Positions 8,600-18,000 of a stretch of 22,038 bases of DNA are shown piece after piece. Positions within the stretch are counted from its first letter, which is position 1. Every line of letters begins with the position of its first letter. A program made the translations under genes and the position numbers. Origin of the DNA: JAAYPI01 sp036734385 (lineage in GTDB: Bacteria; Bacteroidota; Bacteroidia; Bacteroidales; Paludibacteraceae); assembly GCA_036734385.1 (NCBI GenBank), contig DAIMYQ010000026.1, positions 1 through 22,038 on the forward strand, read 5' to 3'. Below the pieces are notes generated by a model, which was not told where the DNA came from, did no database searches, and was given only the letters and a program-made list of their open reading frames with translations.

Positions 8600-10442
8600 T
8601 TTCTGTGCAATTAATTGGTAAATAATCTTTCAGGCAATTCTCAATAATTATATAATATGCATTCCTATCATCGGGTGACCAAAAATAATTTTGAGCATTT
8701 AACCCTTCCTCGTTGTAGTATTTCATAAAAGCTCTACGCGTACAAACAGGGATAAAACTGCCCTCTCTATCCAATCGCATAATCTCTCTGCGTTTCACTT
8801 CAAAAACTGAATTGTTCAAAGCTGAATTGTCGGGTTGGCTTAACAATGCAAGGTTTTTTATACCCTCACTGTCTCTATCCAAGGTTTCGGTATCACTTGT
8901 AAAAACGTCATTTATCTCACTAAATAAAATTGAAAAACGATCCCAAGTTAGTTGGTCATTATTGTATTTATTTAGGTTTTCCAGAATTTTAGATAGCGAT
9001 TCCTTTTTTTCTACATCTAATGGTTGTTCTAACATTTCAATCAATAAACTTTTATGTAAGTTCAACCACTTGAGCCATGGATCTCGTTTTGTTTTATCAA
9101 AATATTCAGATTTACGGGCGTGGATATGCTCCAAACTCCACACATTATCTTTATGTTGCTTAAAGGGATAAAACTCTGATATGGCTTTTGATTTACGATT
9201 TGTTTCGACGTTTAATAACAACAGCACATTGAATAGTTGATTGTAATGCTTTTCGTACCGCAGTTCTGATAATTCTACGTTAACAGAATCCTTAATCAAT
9301 TCGTCAATTTGAGTACTAAAATTAATTTTGCTTTTAGTCTTTGCATCTTTTACTAATTGGCCAAGGTCAACGCCCTTAAATTTTCCAAATTCACGTGCTG
9401 TAATTAAATACCCCATCCTGTGATAATAATCCTTATCGCTGAACCATTCACTTATTGTATTGTAAAAGTGTTCAATCTCCTGCCAAACAGCCGACAAACT
9501 ACCGTCTTTTTGTTTTTTTGTGAAATGTAAAAATGTAAAATATTCATCTTTTTCATCGTCTGGTTTACCTGTAATTAAATCCAATATCAATTCGATTTTT
9601 GTATCAAACTCTTCTCTTTTTTTATTGGTAATAAACGACCAGAATTTTTTATCCTTACCATTTAGTTGAAGTTCAATATGATCCCATAATTTGGCAATTT
9701 CAAATTGCTTAATTCTTTTGTCTTCATCAGAAATGTCGGTAAAACTTTCGTTTGACAGAAAAAGTGCTTTGGTTAGTTCTGCATTGGTTAAGGGAATTTT
9801 ACCAATGTTTAAGCGCGCAAATAAAGCCTGACTTTTTTCATTGTGCGAAACTTTGTACCATATTATTTTGGAAAATTCTTCGAAAGTTGATAAAAATTTA
9901 GAGGTATTTAATGGTTTCCCTTTCTCTTCTTTATAATTTAATTGCCATTTCCGTATGGTTTTCAACGCTTTTGATATATGGTAAAAGTCGATATTTGACT
10001 TATCAATATCAACACTGTCATCAGCATTCACTTTCAGGTTTTCCAAAAATGAGACACAATCAGGTCGGGTTTCGTAATTGAGTGTAAACTGTGGCAGCTT
10101 ATCTTCGCCTCTCCATTTTTGGTTGATATATTGCAGAATAATATAAATGGTTGTCAAACGCTGTTGTCCATCAATTACTTCATACCATTCACCTGTTAAA
10201 TTCTGTTCTGACTTATCTTCCTCATTCATAAGTTTTACCACAACCGGCTGTAAGCAATAGAAAGTTTTCTCACCTGGTTTGCCCTGAATTTCTCTTGGAT
10301 TAAATGAATCAATATCATCCAATAGTTGTTTTACTTGCAAATCAATCCAACGATAACCACGCTGATAATGAGGAATAAAAAATTGCTTATTCAACAATTC
10401 ATTTATAGGAATTGGTTTTAAATTATCATTTTGTTCACTCAT
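8577..10442 (-). CDS. DUF262-DUF1524 protein, GmrSD/BrxU-like type IV restriction nuclease
   Basis: A 621-residue protein with both halves of a GmrSD-type enzyme. The N-terminal DUF262 domain shows IPHYQRGYRW (residues 23-32), DGQQRLTT (91-98) and RLNIGKIPLTNAELTKAL (210-227). The C-terminal DUF1524/HNH part shows SLEHIHARKSE (436-446, presumed catalytic His) and, about 85 residues on, GIKNLALLSQPDNSALNNSV followed by Phe-Glu-Val-Lys-Arg, the family's second nuclease element. GmrSD cuts glucosylated hydroxymethylcytosine DNA, and BrxU is a fused version found next to BREX, so a role against phages with modified DNA is a reasonable inference. Gene order (this one first) and the 23-base overlap with the next gene indicate a two-gene module. 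It begins after a 104-base gap holding a leader repeat. Confidence 0.87.
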   Translation of the reverse strand: MSEQNDNLKPIPINELLNKQFFIPHYQRGYRWIDLQVKQLLDDIDSFNPREIQGKPGEKTFYCLQPVVVKLMNEEDKSEQNLTGEWYEVIDGQQRLTTIYIILQYINQKWRGEDKLPQFTLNYETRPDCVSFLENLKVNADDSVDIDKSNIDFYHISKALKTIRKWQLNYKEEKGKPLNTSKFLSTFEEFSKIIWYKVSHNEKSQALFARLNIGKIPLTNAELTKALFLSNESFTDISDEDKRIKQFEIAKLWDHIELQLNGKDKKFWSFITNKKREEFDTKIELILDLITGKPDDEKDEYFTFLHFTKKQKDGSLSAVWQEIEHFYNTISEWFSDKDYYHRMGYLITAREFGKFKGVDLGQLVKDAKTKSKINFSTQIDELIKDSVNVELSELRYEKHYNQLFNVLLLLNVETNRKSKAISEFYPFKQHKDNVWSLEHIHARKSEYFDKTKRDPWLKWLNLHKSLLIEMLEQPLDVEKKESLSKILENLNKYNNDQLTWDRFSILFSEINDVFTSDTETLDRDSEGIKNLALLSQPDNSALNNSVFEVKRREIMRLDREGSFIPVCTRRAFMKYYNEEGLNAQNYFWSPDDRNAYYIIIENCLKDYLPINCTENDTDDNQ

Positions 10443-10448
10443 TTGTTG

Positions 10449-10508
10449 AATTTATTTTTTGATTTATGATTTGGCTAAAGCCAATTATTAAAAAAAATCT
10501 ATTATCCT
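10449..10508 (-). repeat. Leader repeat copy 2 (GGCTTTAGCC hairpin) upstream of the DUF262 pair
   Basis: Minus-strand order is AGGATAA, AT-rich spacer, TTGGCTTTAGCCAA (10,471-10,484; 6-bp arms around TT), A/T-rich stretch ending AATAAATT close to the start codon. This matches the block before fic (6,281-6,338) in order, spacing and orientation. The rest of the gap (10,509-10,546), next to the pglX stop codon, shows no further structure. Confidence 0.6.
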
Positions 10509-10546
10509 AAAGCAGTAGGCAATTAATCAAGTATATCAATTACCAT

Positions 10547-13204
10547 TTACACCCTCGAAATAGCTATATCATAGTACTGCAACAGCACTTCGTCTTCCAT
10601 AAGCAGGTTGTTGGGTATGCAATCGCCAATGGTGACAATGGTTTTGAAATCCTTGTCTTTATAGCATTGTTTGAAGCCGACACGGAGTGCTTCCACGCGG
10701 GCTTCTTTTATCTTGCCTTTGGGTTTGGAGGCTTGCTCACGGTAGGTGGCAAACAGCCGAAGCATACGACCTGTGCGTACTTTTTCGAGGTCTATTTCGT
10801 TTTCGAGGTCGGGTAGATACCATGCACCAGACTCGGTTTGCAGGAAGTTTTCTTCGAGAATGTCTTTCAGTTCGGGCAGAATATCCCCTTTACGCACACC
10901 GGCTAAAGCTTGCATCCATTTGGGTTGAAGTTCCTGATAGGTTTGTGCGTTGTTTTCCAACTCACGGCGTAACCACATTACACCGTCTTGCTCACTGGCA
11001 ACCAAGAGTGATAACTGCACAAAGTTAGGCAATGTGGCTTTTTTACTGTCGTATTCGTGTACTTGCTCTGCTGTGAAGTACATGCCATCACGTTCAATAA
11101 AACGTTCTTTTAATCCTTTTTGGAATAAACCCGCATCGATAGGCACAGGCAGATTGCGCTGCACATAGAAAGCAATAAGGCGGTCGAAAAGGATTTTTGG
11201 ACTACGCTCTATTACTGCTGTAGTAGCATTTTCTTTTACCACATGCACCGGCAGGTGGTGGAGGTGTTCAGCCACAAAATCCCATATTCCGACTTCGCTG
11301 TTTTGACTTTGCTGAAATTTGGTATCGAAATCGGAAGAAGGCTTGTAACAGGAAATTACAAGATCTTGTTTAACAGCAGTAACTGTATTTATGGCTTTAA
11401 AAGTTCCTTGTTGCTTATCAAGTGCCGCTACATTAGCTATTACAAAACCTGCTTTTTGTATAGACGTTTGTATGCCATTCCATATAGAAGCATTTGTGTT
11501 ACTGAATTCTACGGTCATCCACCTTGACGGTTTTAATATATTATAGAATTGGTGGAATCCAGAGGTCATTAATTTAATATAATCAATTGCAGTTTTACCG
11601 ATATTAGAATTTTCAATCGCTTCTAATGAAGTATTTTCAAACAATCTTAACCATTCCTCACTTAAGAAATTTAGCTCAGAATAAAATATATTTGAACCAA
11701 ATGGAGGGTCAGTAAAAATATAATCTATTGAATTAAAATTGATATTCTTATAATCAGTTGCTGATTGGAGTGTGACTAAATTTACATTTTTATCCCAAAG
11801 TTTTATATACTCTGCATTTATTAAATCTCTACATTTACTTTTGAGTAATCCTAGAGCTGACCTTTCAATCTTTAAAGAAGGCATATAAAGTGTTCCACTT
11901 AAATTACCAGTACCTTTAAAGCGAAAACGGTTAGTCATGGTAGCTCTTACAACTGAAGCGGTTAGAATAGGTAAAATCTCACTTAAATTATCAGATTTAT
12001 CACCTATTTTATACAGGTTTGATAAGACAATAAGGTTGCGTTTTGAATAAAATAAATGGCTATGAGTAATACCTACCTTGTCATTTCTTCTTGCTTCACT
12101 ACCTTCCATCATTCGATTCATAGGAAACCAAAATGGAACAGAATACGAATTGATTTTATTTATTAGTTCAAAATCTTTATTGTCAGGTAGTTTCTTAAAT
12201 CGTTTGCTGCCAATTGAAAATTCTATTAATACTGGTTTAGAATCTGCGATTGATAAATTTTCCTTTAATTCTTTGTCGTAGATTGTTACAAATTTTCTTT
12301 CTAATATTTTTTTAGACAAGACGGTTGCACAATGCTTACAATTAAACTGGTCTTTAATAATCTGTTTTTCGTAATCAACTGAATAATCCCAAAATACAAT
12401 TTCCGCACCACATTCAGGACAAATAAATACATCACTCCAAATTACATTATCAATAATACCCTTGAGTCCTTCTTGAGTGAATGTTTCATACATCCAACTA
12501 TTTTGTAATTTTAGTTCATTTAAAATTGCATCAACTTTTTCAACGTACTTAATTGTGTTTTTGGGTATTGTGAAACTGGAACTTATTAAACTTGCAACAG
12601 GACTCAAGTCACCACAAACAGCATGTCTCGCACCCCAATTAGGAAGAGTTAGTCCATCACTCTTAAATTCTTTTTCAATTGTAGCTTTAATTTCCTTATC
12701 CGGATTTCCACACATACCGGCTGCAACCCCAGTCATCCCTGTACCTGCAAAGCCATCGAATACAATATCACCCGGTTGCGTGTAATGGAGAATGTAACGC
12801 ATAATAGCAGGGTGAGGCACTTTAGTGTGATAACTGTGTGCGTTGTAAATCGGATTATTTTTCCCTTCACTTACATCACCTGCATACGGTTCGTCCACCT
12901 CAAAATCAGCTACACGTTTGCCTTGTGCTTGAAGTTCAGCTTTTTCATTTTCCCATTCCGCAATAAAATCATTAATCCAGGGGTTAGGACAAGCGGTGTA
13001 ATAGGGAGGATCACTAAGATTTATAATGTCGTCGTCTTCGCCAATGGGGAATCCTTCAATTTTCTTTAGTTCGGGCAGGTGCTTGCGCAGTTCGTTGCGG
13101 AAGTAGGTGCGACGTTCTTCGTCGTTGGCAAAAGTGCGGCCGAGAACGGTAACTGGTTGTTGCTGTTCGGCGGCGGTGTCGGTGGTATTGAAGGGTAGTT
13201 CCAT
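10547..13204 (-). CDS. pglX: PglX-type DNA methyltransferase of type 3 BREX
   Basis: An 885-residue SAM-dependent DNA methyltransferase, the type 3 BREX modification enzyme that marks self DNA (adenine-N6 in characterised BREX). The SAM-binding motif FDGFAGTG is at residues 149-156, preceded by a NAHSYHTKVPHP segment (121-132). The catalytic TDPPF is at 498-502. A zinc ribbon, CPEC (262-265) with CKHC (289-292), lies between them. An additional SDPPYYTACPNPW stands near the N-terminus (64-76), ahead of motif I. The C-terminal 265 residues are helical and basic. It is in frame throughout. The gene is a base-composition mosaic: both ends are about 45-58% GC in lines I counted, while the core (about 11,340-12,700) is about 22-38%. 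It follows the AlbA_2 gene after a 126-base gap with repeated elements. Confidence 0.9.
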   Translation of the reverse strand: MELPFNTTDTAAEQQQPVTVLGRTFANDEERRTYFRNELRKHLPELKKIEGFPIGEDDDIINLSDPPYYTACPNPWINDFIAEWENEKAELQAQGKRVADFEVDEPYAGDVSEGKNNPIYNAHSYHTKVPHPAIMRYILHYTQPGDIVFDGFAGTGMTGVAAGMCGNPDKEIKATIEKEFKSDGLTLPNWGARHAVCGDLSPVASLISSSFTIPKNTIKYVEKVDAILNELKLQNSWMYETFTQEGLKGIIDNVIWSDVFICPECGAEIVFWDYSVDYEKQIIKDQFNCKHCATVLSKKILERKFVTIYDKELKENLSIADSKPVLIEFSIGSKRFKKLPDNKDFELINKINSYSVPFWFPMNRMMEGSEARRNDKVGITHSHLFYSKRNLIVLSNLYKIGDKSDNLSEILPILTASVVRATMTNRFRFKGTGNLSGTLYMPSLKIERSALGLLKSKCRDLINAEYIKLWDKNVNLVTLQSATDYKNINFNSIDYIFTDPPFGSNIFYSELNFLSEEWLRLFENTSLEAIENSNIGKTAIDYIKLMTSGFHQFYNILKPSRWMTVEFSNTNASIWNGIQTSIQKAGFVIANVAALDKQQGTFKAINTVTAVKQDLVISCYKPSSDFDTKFQQSQNSEVGIWDFVAEHLHHLPVHVVKENATTAVIERSPKILFDRLIAFYVQRNLPVPIDAGLFQKGLKERFIERDGMYFTAEQVHEYDSKKATLPNFVQLSLLVASEQDGVMWLRRELENNAQTYQELQPKWMQALAGVRKGDILPELKDILEENFLQTESGAWYLPDLENEIDLEKVRTGRMLRLFATYREQASKPKGKIKEARVEALRVGFKQCYKDKDFKTIVTIGDCIPNNLLMEDEVLLQYYDIAISRV

Positions 13205-13215
13205 GGGAGATTTTG

Positions 13216-13339
13216 TCTTTTAAAATATAGATTTTCTCTTTTAAAATTGGATATTTAATGACTTGATAATGTGTGTTATATGTTACTTTCTCTTTTAAAA
13301 TCGCTTTTAAATATCGTTTAAATATTGTTTTTAAAAGAG
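13216..13339 (-). promoter_or_regulatory. Repeated TTTTAAAAGA elements upstream of pglX (candidate operator)
   Basis: The plus strand carries TCTTTTAAAAT three times (13,216-13,226; 13,237-13,247; 13,291-13,301), the last two extended to TCTCTTTTAAAAT. The inverted form TTTTAAAAGAG lies at 13,329-13,339, over the end of the upstream gene. The first two copies are 21 bases apart and the next 54, close to whole helical turns. A tandem AAATATCGTTT/AAATATTGTTT sits between the last direct copy and the inverted one. No TAnnTTTG box was found in the gap. The layout suits binding by a repressor or activator that sets pglX expression apart from the rest of the operon. Confidence 0.45.
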
Positions 13340-14989
13340 GAACCAGCGAGAATCATTACCTTGCACTGAATTTTTTATTTTCTCATTTATTCTAAGCTCC
13401 GAAAGCAAGTTTGTAACCTTGTTTTTTTTCTGTTTATCGTTCATCCAATCAGGCAGTTTACTAAACAAGAGTTTATCAAACTCATCTCTGGTCGCACTAC
13501 CATGTTGCTTCAGAAAACCAAGAATCAGGTCTAAATAATACTTTTTATCGAAAGCCTTATTTTTAGTATATTCGGCTTTTTGTTGTGTTTTTTGGGCAGT
13601 TTGTATCGAAAGGTAGTAATTAGGCTTACGACCTTCGATAAGCTTTTTAGCTCTGAGGTATTTTTCATCAGTGCTATCTAACGGAATATTTTTCTGTACT
13701 TTATCGAGCAGCATAATTTCTTGCAGGGTAAGTTCCTTATTACGGGCTAAAACCCGTGCAAAGTCCAGATTAAGCACTTTACCAACAATCTGCACTTTTA
13801 CCTTATTGTCGGAGAAATCGTAATCGGGCATTGGGAAAAACCTTTCACGCTGGAAGTTGAACATTCTTTTGATACCTCCACCGGCAGTATCCACCATTTT
13901 GAGGTTAAACATGGCATTGGCTAAGAACTTATTTCTGTAGTTTTCTTCAGGTGCATCGTCCATAATCACTTTATCTACAGAGCCGGGAATAAACGTACCG
14001 TAATTTGAGAACACCAATTTGTCGTCGAATTCAATGACGTTGATACGCCCACTTTTAGTATAGTCCTGGTGTGCGATACAGTTGTTCAAAGCCTCACGAA
14101 TTGTATAAGGTTCGTATGTATCAACTTCTTCGGGGAAAAGCGTTCCTTCTTTTATATACCTGTATTTGAGATTTCTTATTTTTGCATATATTTTGTCGAC
14201 TGCTAACAACAGTGGACAACCTTCAATAGCATAATCTCGTTCATTGTTATTTGCATCTTTCAACACCCAACGTATTTTAGCTTCGGCAGGCGTTAAATAA
14301 TGCTCACTCTCGTCTTTTCCCAACAATAAAATAGCCGTGCGTGTAATTTTTCCTTTGATAGTGATTTTAGCCACATTCAGGAACTTAGCATCATTCCAAC
14401 TATCAACTTCAGCAGCCTTATCCGGAAATTTTGTTTTATAATTAATTCTTGCTTGATCAATGGCTTTCTTATCAAGTGAATCAATATCTGCTTCGGGAAT
14501 TATTACAGCGCTCCAATCTTCCATGTAGTTTTGATTTCTTATGGTTTCAAATTTTGAAACATTAAGAGCAACTAATTCTTCCCCATCTCTTGCATAGTAA
14601 TGCCCTTCAAAAGCTATTGGAAATCCTTTGGGTGCAGGAGGAATCTGAAACAGGACAATTCGACCTTCAGGCAAATTCAACTCATAGATTTCAATGAAAC
14701 TAATTCTATTCGTTGTTTTATTAGCTATTTCGCCTTTCAAATGGTCTAAATCTTTGCGATTTATTCGATAGTTACTGCCTACAATTTTATGAGTTTTATC
14801 TTCAACTCCGAAAACCAACCAAGCACATGAAAGACTTTTCAAATTAGCTTCATTGCTTAAAGCCGAAAAGTATTTTCCCAGCTTGGTGAAATCATAAGAG
14901 TTTTTCGCTTCCTTAAATTCAACAACTTCTGTTTCAGAAGGCATTGAGATTAATTGATTAAATATGTTTTTAATTTCTTCCTGTGTCAT
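13331..14989 (-). CDS. AlbA_2-domain ATP-binding protein with C-terminal winged helix
   Basis: A 552-residue protein of the Schlafen-like AlbA_2 plus GHKL ATPase-like group (often labelled ATP-binding or RecG-related regulator). The N-terminal AlbA_2 domain shows the typical SETEVVEFKEA (residues 18-28) and HYYARDGEEL (130-139). The ATP-binding part has REALNNCIAHQDYT (298-311) and a glycine-rich GGGIKRMF (370-377). The last 70 residues (about 484-552) look like a winged helix. Such proteins are commonly called transcription regulators, and some occur in defence islands. It sits 24 bases after brxC and ahead of pglX, in the middle of the BREX core, where no BREX gene is required. Control of pglX through the repeats directly downstream is a plausible but untested role. 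Confidence 0.82.
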   Translation of the reverse strand: MTQEEIKNIFNQLISMPSETEVVEFKEAKNSYDFTKLGKYFSALSNEANLKSLSCAWLVFGVEDKTHKIVGSNYRINRKDLDHLKGEIANKTTNRISFIEIYELNLPEGRIVLFQIPPAPKGFPIAFEGHYYARDGEELVALNVSKFETIRNQNYMEDWSAVIIPEADIDSLDKKAIDQARINYKTKFPDKAAEVDSWNDAKFLNVAKITIKGKITRTAILLLGKDESEHYLTPAEAKIRWVLKDANNNERDYAIEGCPLLLAVDKIYAKIRNLKYRYIKEGTLFPEEVDTYEPYTIREALNNCIAHQDYTKSGRINVIEFDDKLVFSNYGTFIPGSVDKVIMDDAPEENYRNKFLANAMFNLKMVDTAGGGIKRMFNFQRERFFPMPDYDFSDNKVKVQIVGKVLNLDFARVLARNKELTLQEIMLLDKVQKNIPLDSTDEKYLRAKKLIEGRKPNYYLSIQTAQKTQQKAEYTKNKAFDKKYYLDLILGFLKQHGSATRDEFDKLLFSKLPDWMNDKQKKNKVTNLLSELRINEKIKNSVQGNDSRWFLF

Positions 14990-15013
14990 AAATAGTGTAA
15001 TTATTGTGGAAGA

Positions 15014-18000
15014 TTACTTTAGTATAATACGGATATTGTCTCTGTTTTTGCCTATACTGATTGAGTCAATGTACTTTTTAAATGCGTCAATGGCCTCGTC
15101 GGGCGTAAGTGGTTTACTGAAGGTTGCTTTCAGGCTTTCGGTAGTCAGTTCCACTTTGTCCAATCCTTTGTGCAAGGTTTGGATTAAGTTGCAAATACGT
15201 TTAGCATTGGTTGTATCAAGCTCAACTGAACCTTTCTGATAGTCGCTTAGTAATTTCTGGTCGGCAGCATCCAATAAACTCAAATTTTTAGTTGCTCCCG
15301 GGTCGTCCAATGTTTCACGAATGGTATTGTCCCATGCGTTGAAAATATCGTCTAATTCGGTGCGTAATTGGTCAATGGTTTTTTGCTTTTTATCCACATA
15401 TTCCATCGGGTTGAAGCTCTGATAAGGAGCGAGCAGTATAGCTTCTTTGTTTACCTTACTATCCGCCACTACCAGCTTTTGAATATCAGACAACCAAAGA
15501 GCATACGAATTTACCGACAGGAAATTAGCATCTTTCAGCAAGTCACAAATTTTCTTTTGGTCTGAATCCAAAATTTTTCTTTTTTGGTTTTCCTCTATCT
15601 CGCTGATACGGTTAGCAAGATATTGAGTTAAGTACCAATCGGCATATTCACTCCGTACTTGTTTCAGTTCTGCTTTGTAATTCGCAATTTTGGCATCTTC
15701 CTGATTGTTCAATACTTCGGGGAGCTTGTCGATAGCTTGCTGTATATTGGTCAGCAATGGGATATTTGGGACATATTGTTTTGCCTGTAATAAGTAACTG
15801 ATTTCCTGATCGAATTCTTTTGTAAGTTCAATGATTTTTTCGACCAACACTAATACTTCTTTACCTTTCAGAATTTCGGATAGATCTTCCGAGGTATATT
15901 TGAAATTTTTCAGTTTGGCTTCGGAAGTGTAATTGCGTAAACTATCGCAGAATCCTTTAAAAGCAGAAAGTTTGTGTCGGTATTTCAATGCAGTACCGGC
16001 ATCAATCAGCACCACATTTCGGAACGTGAATTCTGAGCCAACCTTGTTTTCAGCAAAGGCAGCTCTGTTGGCAAAATTATCAACAGCTTTAGCCAGTTCA
16101 ATGTAGGTTTGTTCGTCTTTAAGTTGATTGCTCCAATCTTTGCCGGTCAATGAAATGAACATATCGCGAATGGCAGCCAAATTCAATTCTTTCGGACGAC
16201 GAATGTGTGAGAACAAAAAGTAATCACTTTTATCCAATGATTTGAGAATGTCGATATTGGTTGAATTTATAGTTTTACCTGAAAGGGTGATTTCAATTTC
16301 GCCCAATGCGGCCAGGGTAGCTAATACGAGGAATTCCAAATCGGCTTCTATTTCAAACTCTTTTGAAACCCAAAGATTGGTTTCAGCCCATAGACAGGTA
16401 AGAATTTCATCTTTGTTCAGCACCATGCCTTCGCCTTTTTCATCCAACAGTTTTTTAATGCTACGGGCATAAATGGAATGGCTGACATCTAACATGCCAG
16501 GCACATAAAGACCCAATCCGTTTAGTATGGCTTCGGCATCACGGTTGCTTTGCTGAGGTGTAGCAATTTTAGTGAGTGCTTGCTTAATGAGTTTATCGAA
16601 ATTATCCTTGCTAACATCACCATTCAACTGTGTGAATTTAGGATAGTTGGGGTTTTCTGCTTCAAAGTAGTTTTCCAATAAATTAGAAGAAACAGCATCA
16701 AAGATTTGCATTTTTGACGAACCAGCTCCCGGCAATGGAAAGGCTTTCAATATAGTTTGTTTTCCCATATAATCCACCCGTGTATTTTCAAGATATTCGC
16801 TATCGAAAGTCTTACGACACTTATCAAAAATCTCTTTTATTTTTTGAGCATAAACAGGCTTTTGAGTGGAATCGGCTGAAGCTTCGAGCGATTTTGCTGC
16901 TCCATACAGGTTGATTTGCTGTTTGAATTCGGCAGACAGTTTATCCATTATGAAATATACTTCATCCTGACTTGGGGAGTATGCTTTCTTGGTATCGTCG
17001 AAAATTGGCATGGCATACATGTAAAAATGTTGCCGTGGCTGTGTTGTTGACCTTTCATTTGGATTTCCAAAAAAGATATATCCTGAGCGGAATGTTTTAT
17101 GCGATTTCCAATCAATTTCATGCTCCCAAATATCAAAACCGGAACGGTACGGATTGGTTTCCAATGGCAGTACAGCTTCAAGGAATCGGAAGAAATAACT
17201 GTCTTTTTGTGAGGGTGACATTTGTCCTGCGTAATCTTTAATACGTTGGTCGAAATTTACCCCTCCTTCAACTCGCAAATGATACTCCAAATTATCGGCA
17301 TTTTGGTCAAAGTATTGACCTGAAGTAGCTGTGATTATCAATTTAGCAGTTGAATCGATTATGTCCATTAGCATTTCACGCTCATCGGCAATAGCATCGG
17401 TATAGCACAAATCATCCAACAATTGCTCAGCATTTACACCGTTTTGCTTGTTCAAATCGGCCTGCAAAATCTTAATGGCTGCTGCATTGGTAATGCGTTT
17501 TGCAATCGGTTTCTTGGCAGCACGAACTCCTATCAGGTTTGTTTCAATTTTATCGTGAATGGTATCGGCTATTTCTTTTACTTTCCGCACATCAGGTATT
17601 GACATCAAATCCGTACTACCTGCCATGTCAGTCCAATACATATCGTAGGTGATAAGCCCCGGGTTATTAGCAGGAACTTCTGTATCAATGATTTTCTGAA
17701 ATTGAGCTGAAAGCGTTTTTAAAATCTCGCGTTGACTTTTACCACTTTTGATTAATTGAAAGTTCTCGAAATAAGACGGGTGAACCGGGTACAACTCAAC
17801 ATATTCCTCAATGCGGGAATGAATATTTGAAAACAAAGCCAAAAATTGATTCAAGTGTGTGCGAATCTTTTGTTTTTGGTGTTCGTCTTTGCGAAGCAGA
17901 CGTTTTTTTACCACAAAAGAGACATCGTCTTTTGTAATGGTAATATCTCTGTAACGGTCTTTTACCTTGAGCAACATTTGTGCTGCAAACTGAAATTCAG

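Noticed and set aside
10687..11028. Plus-strand open frame of 113 codons inside the GC-rich 3' part of pglX
   Set aside because: Long antisense frames are expected in GC-rich coding DNA; the translation is Arg/Cys/Leu-rich without a domain.
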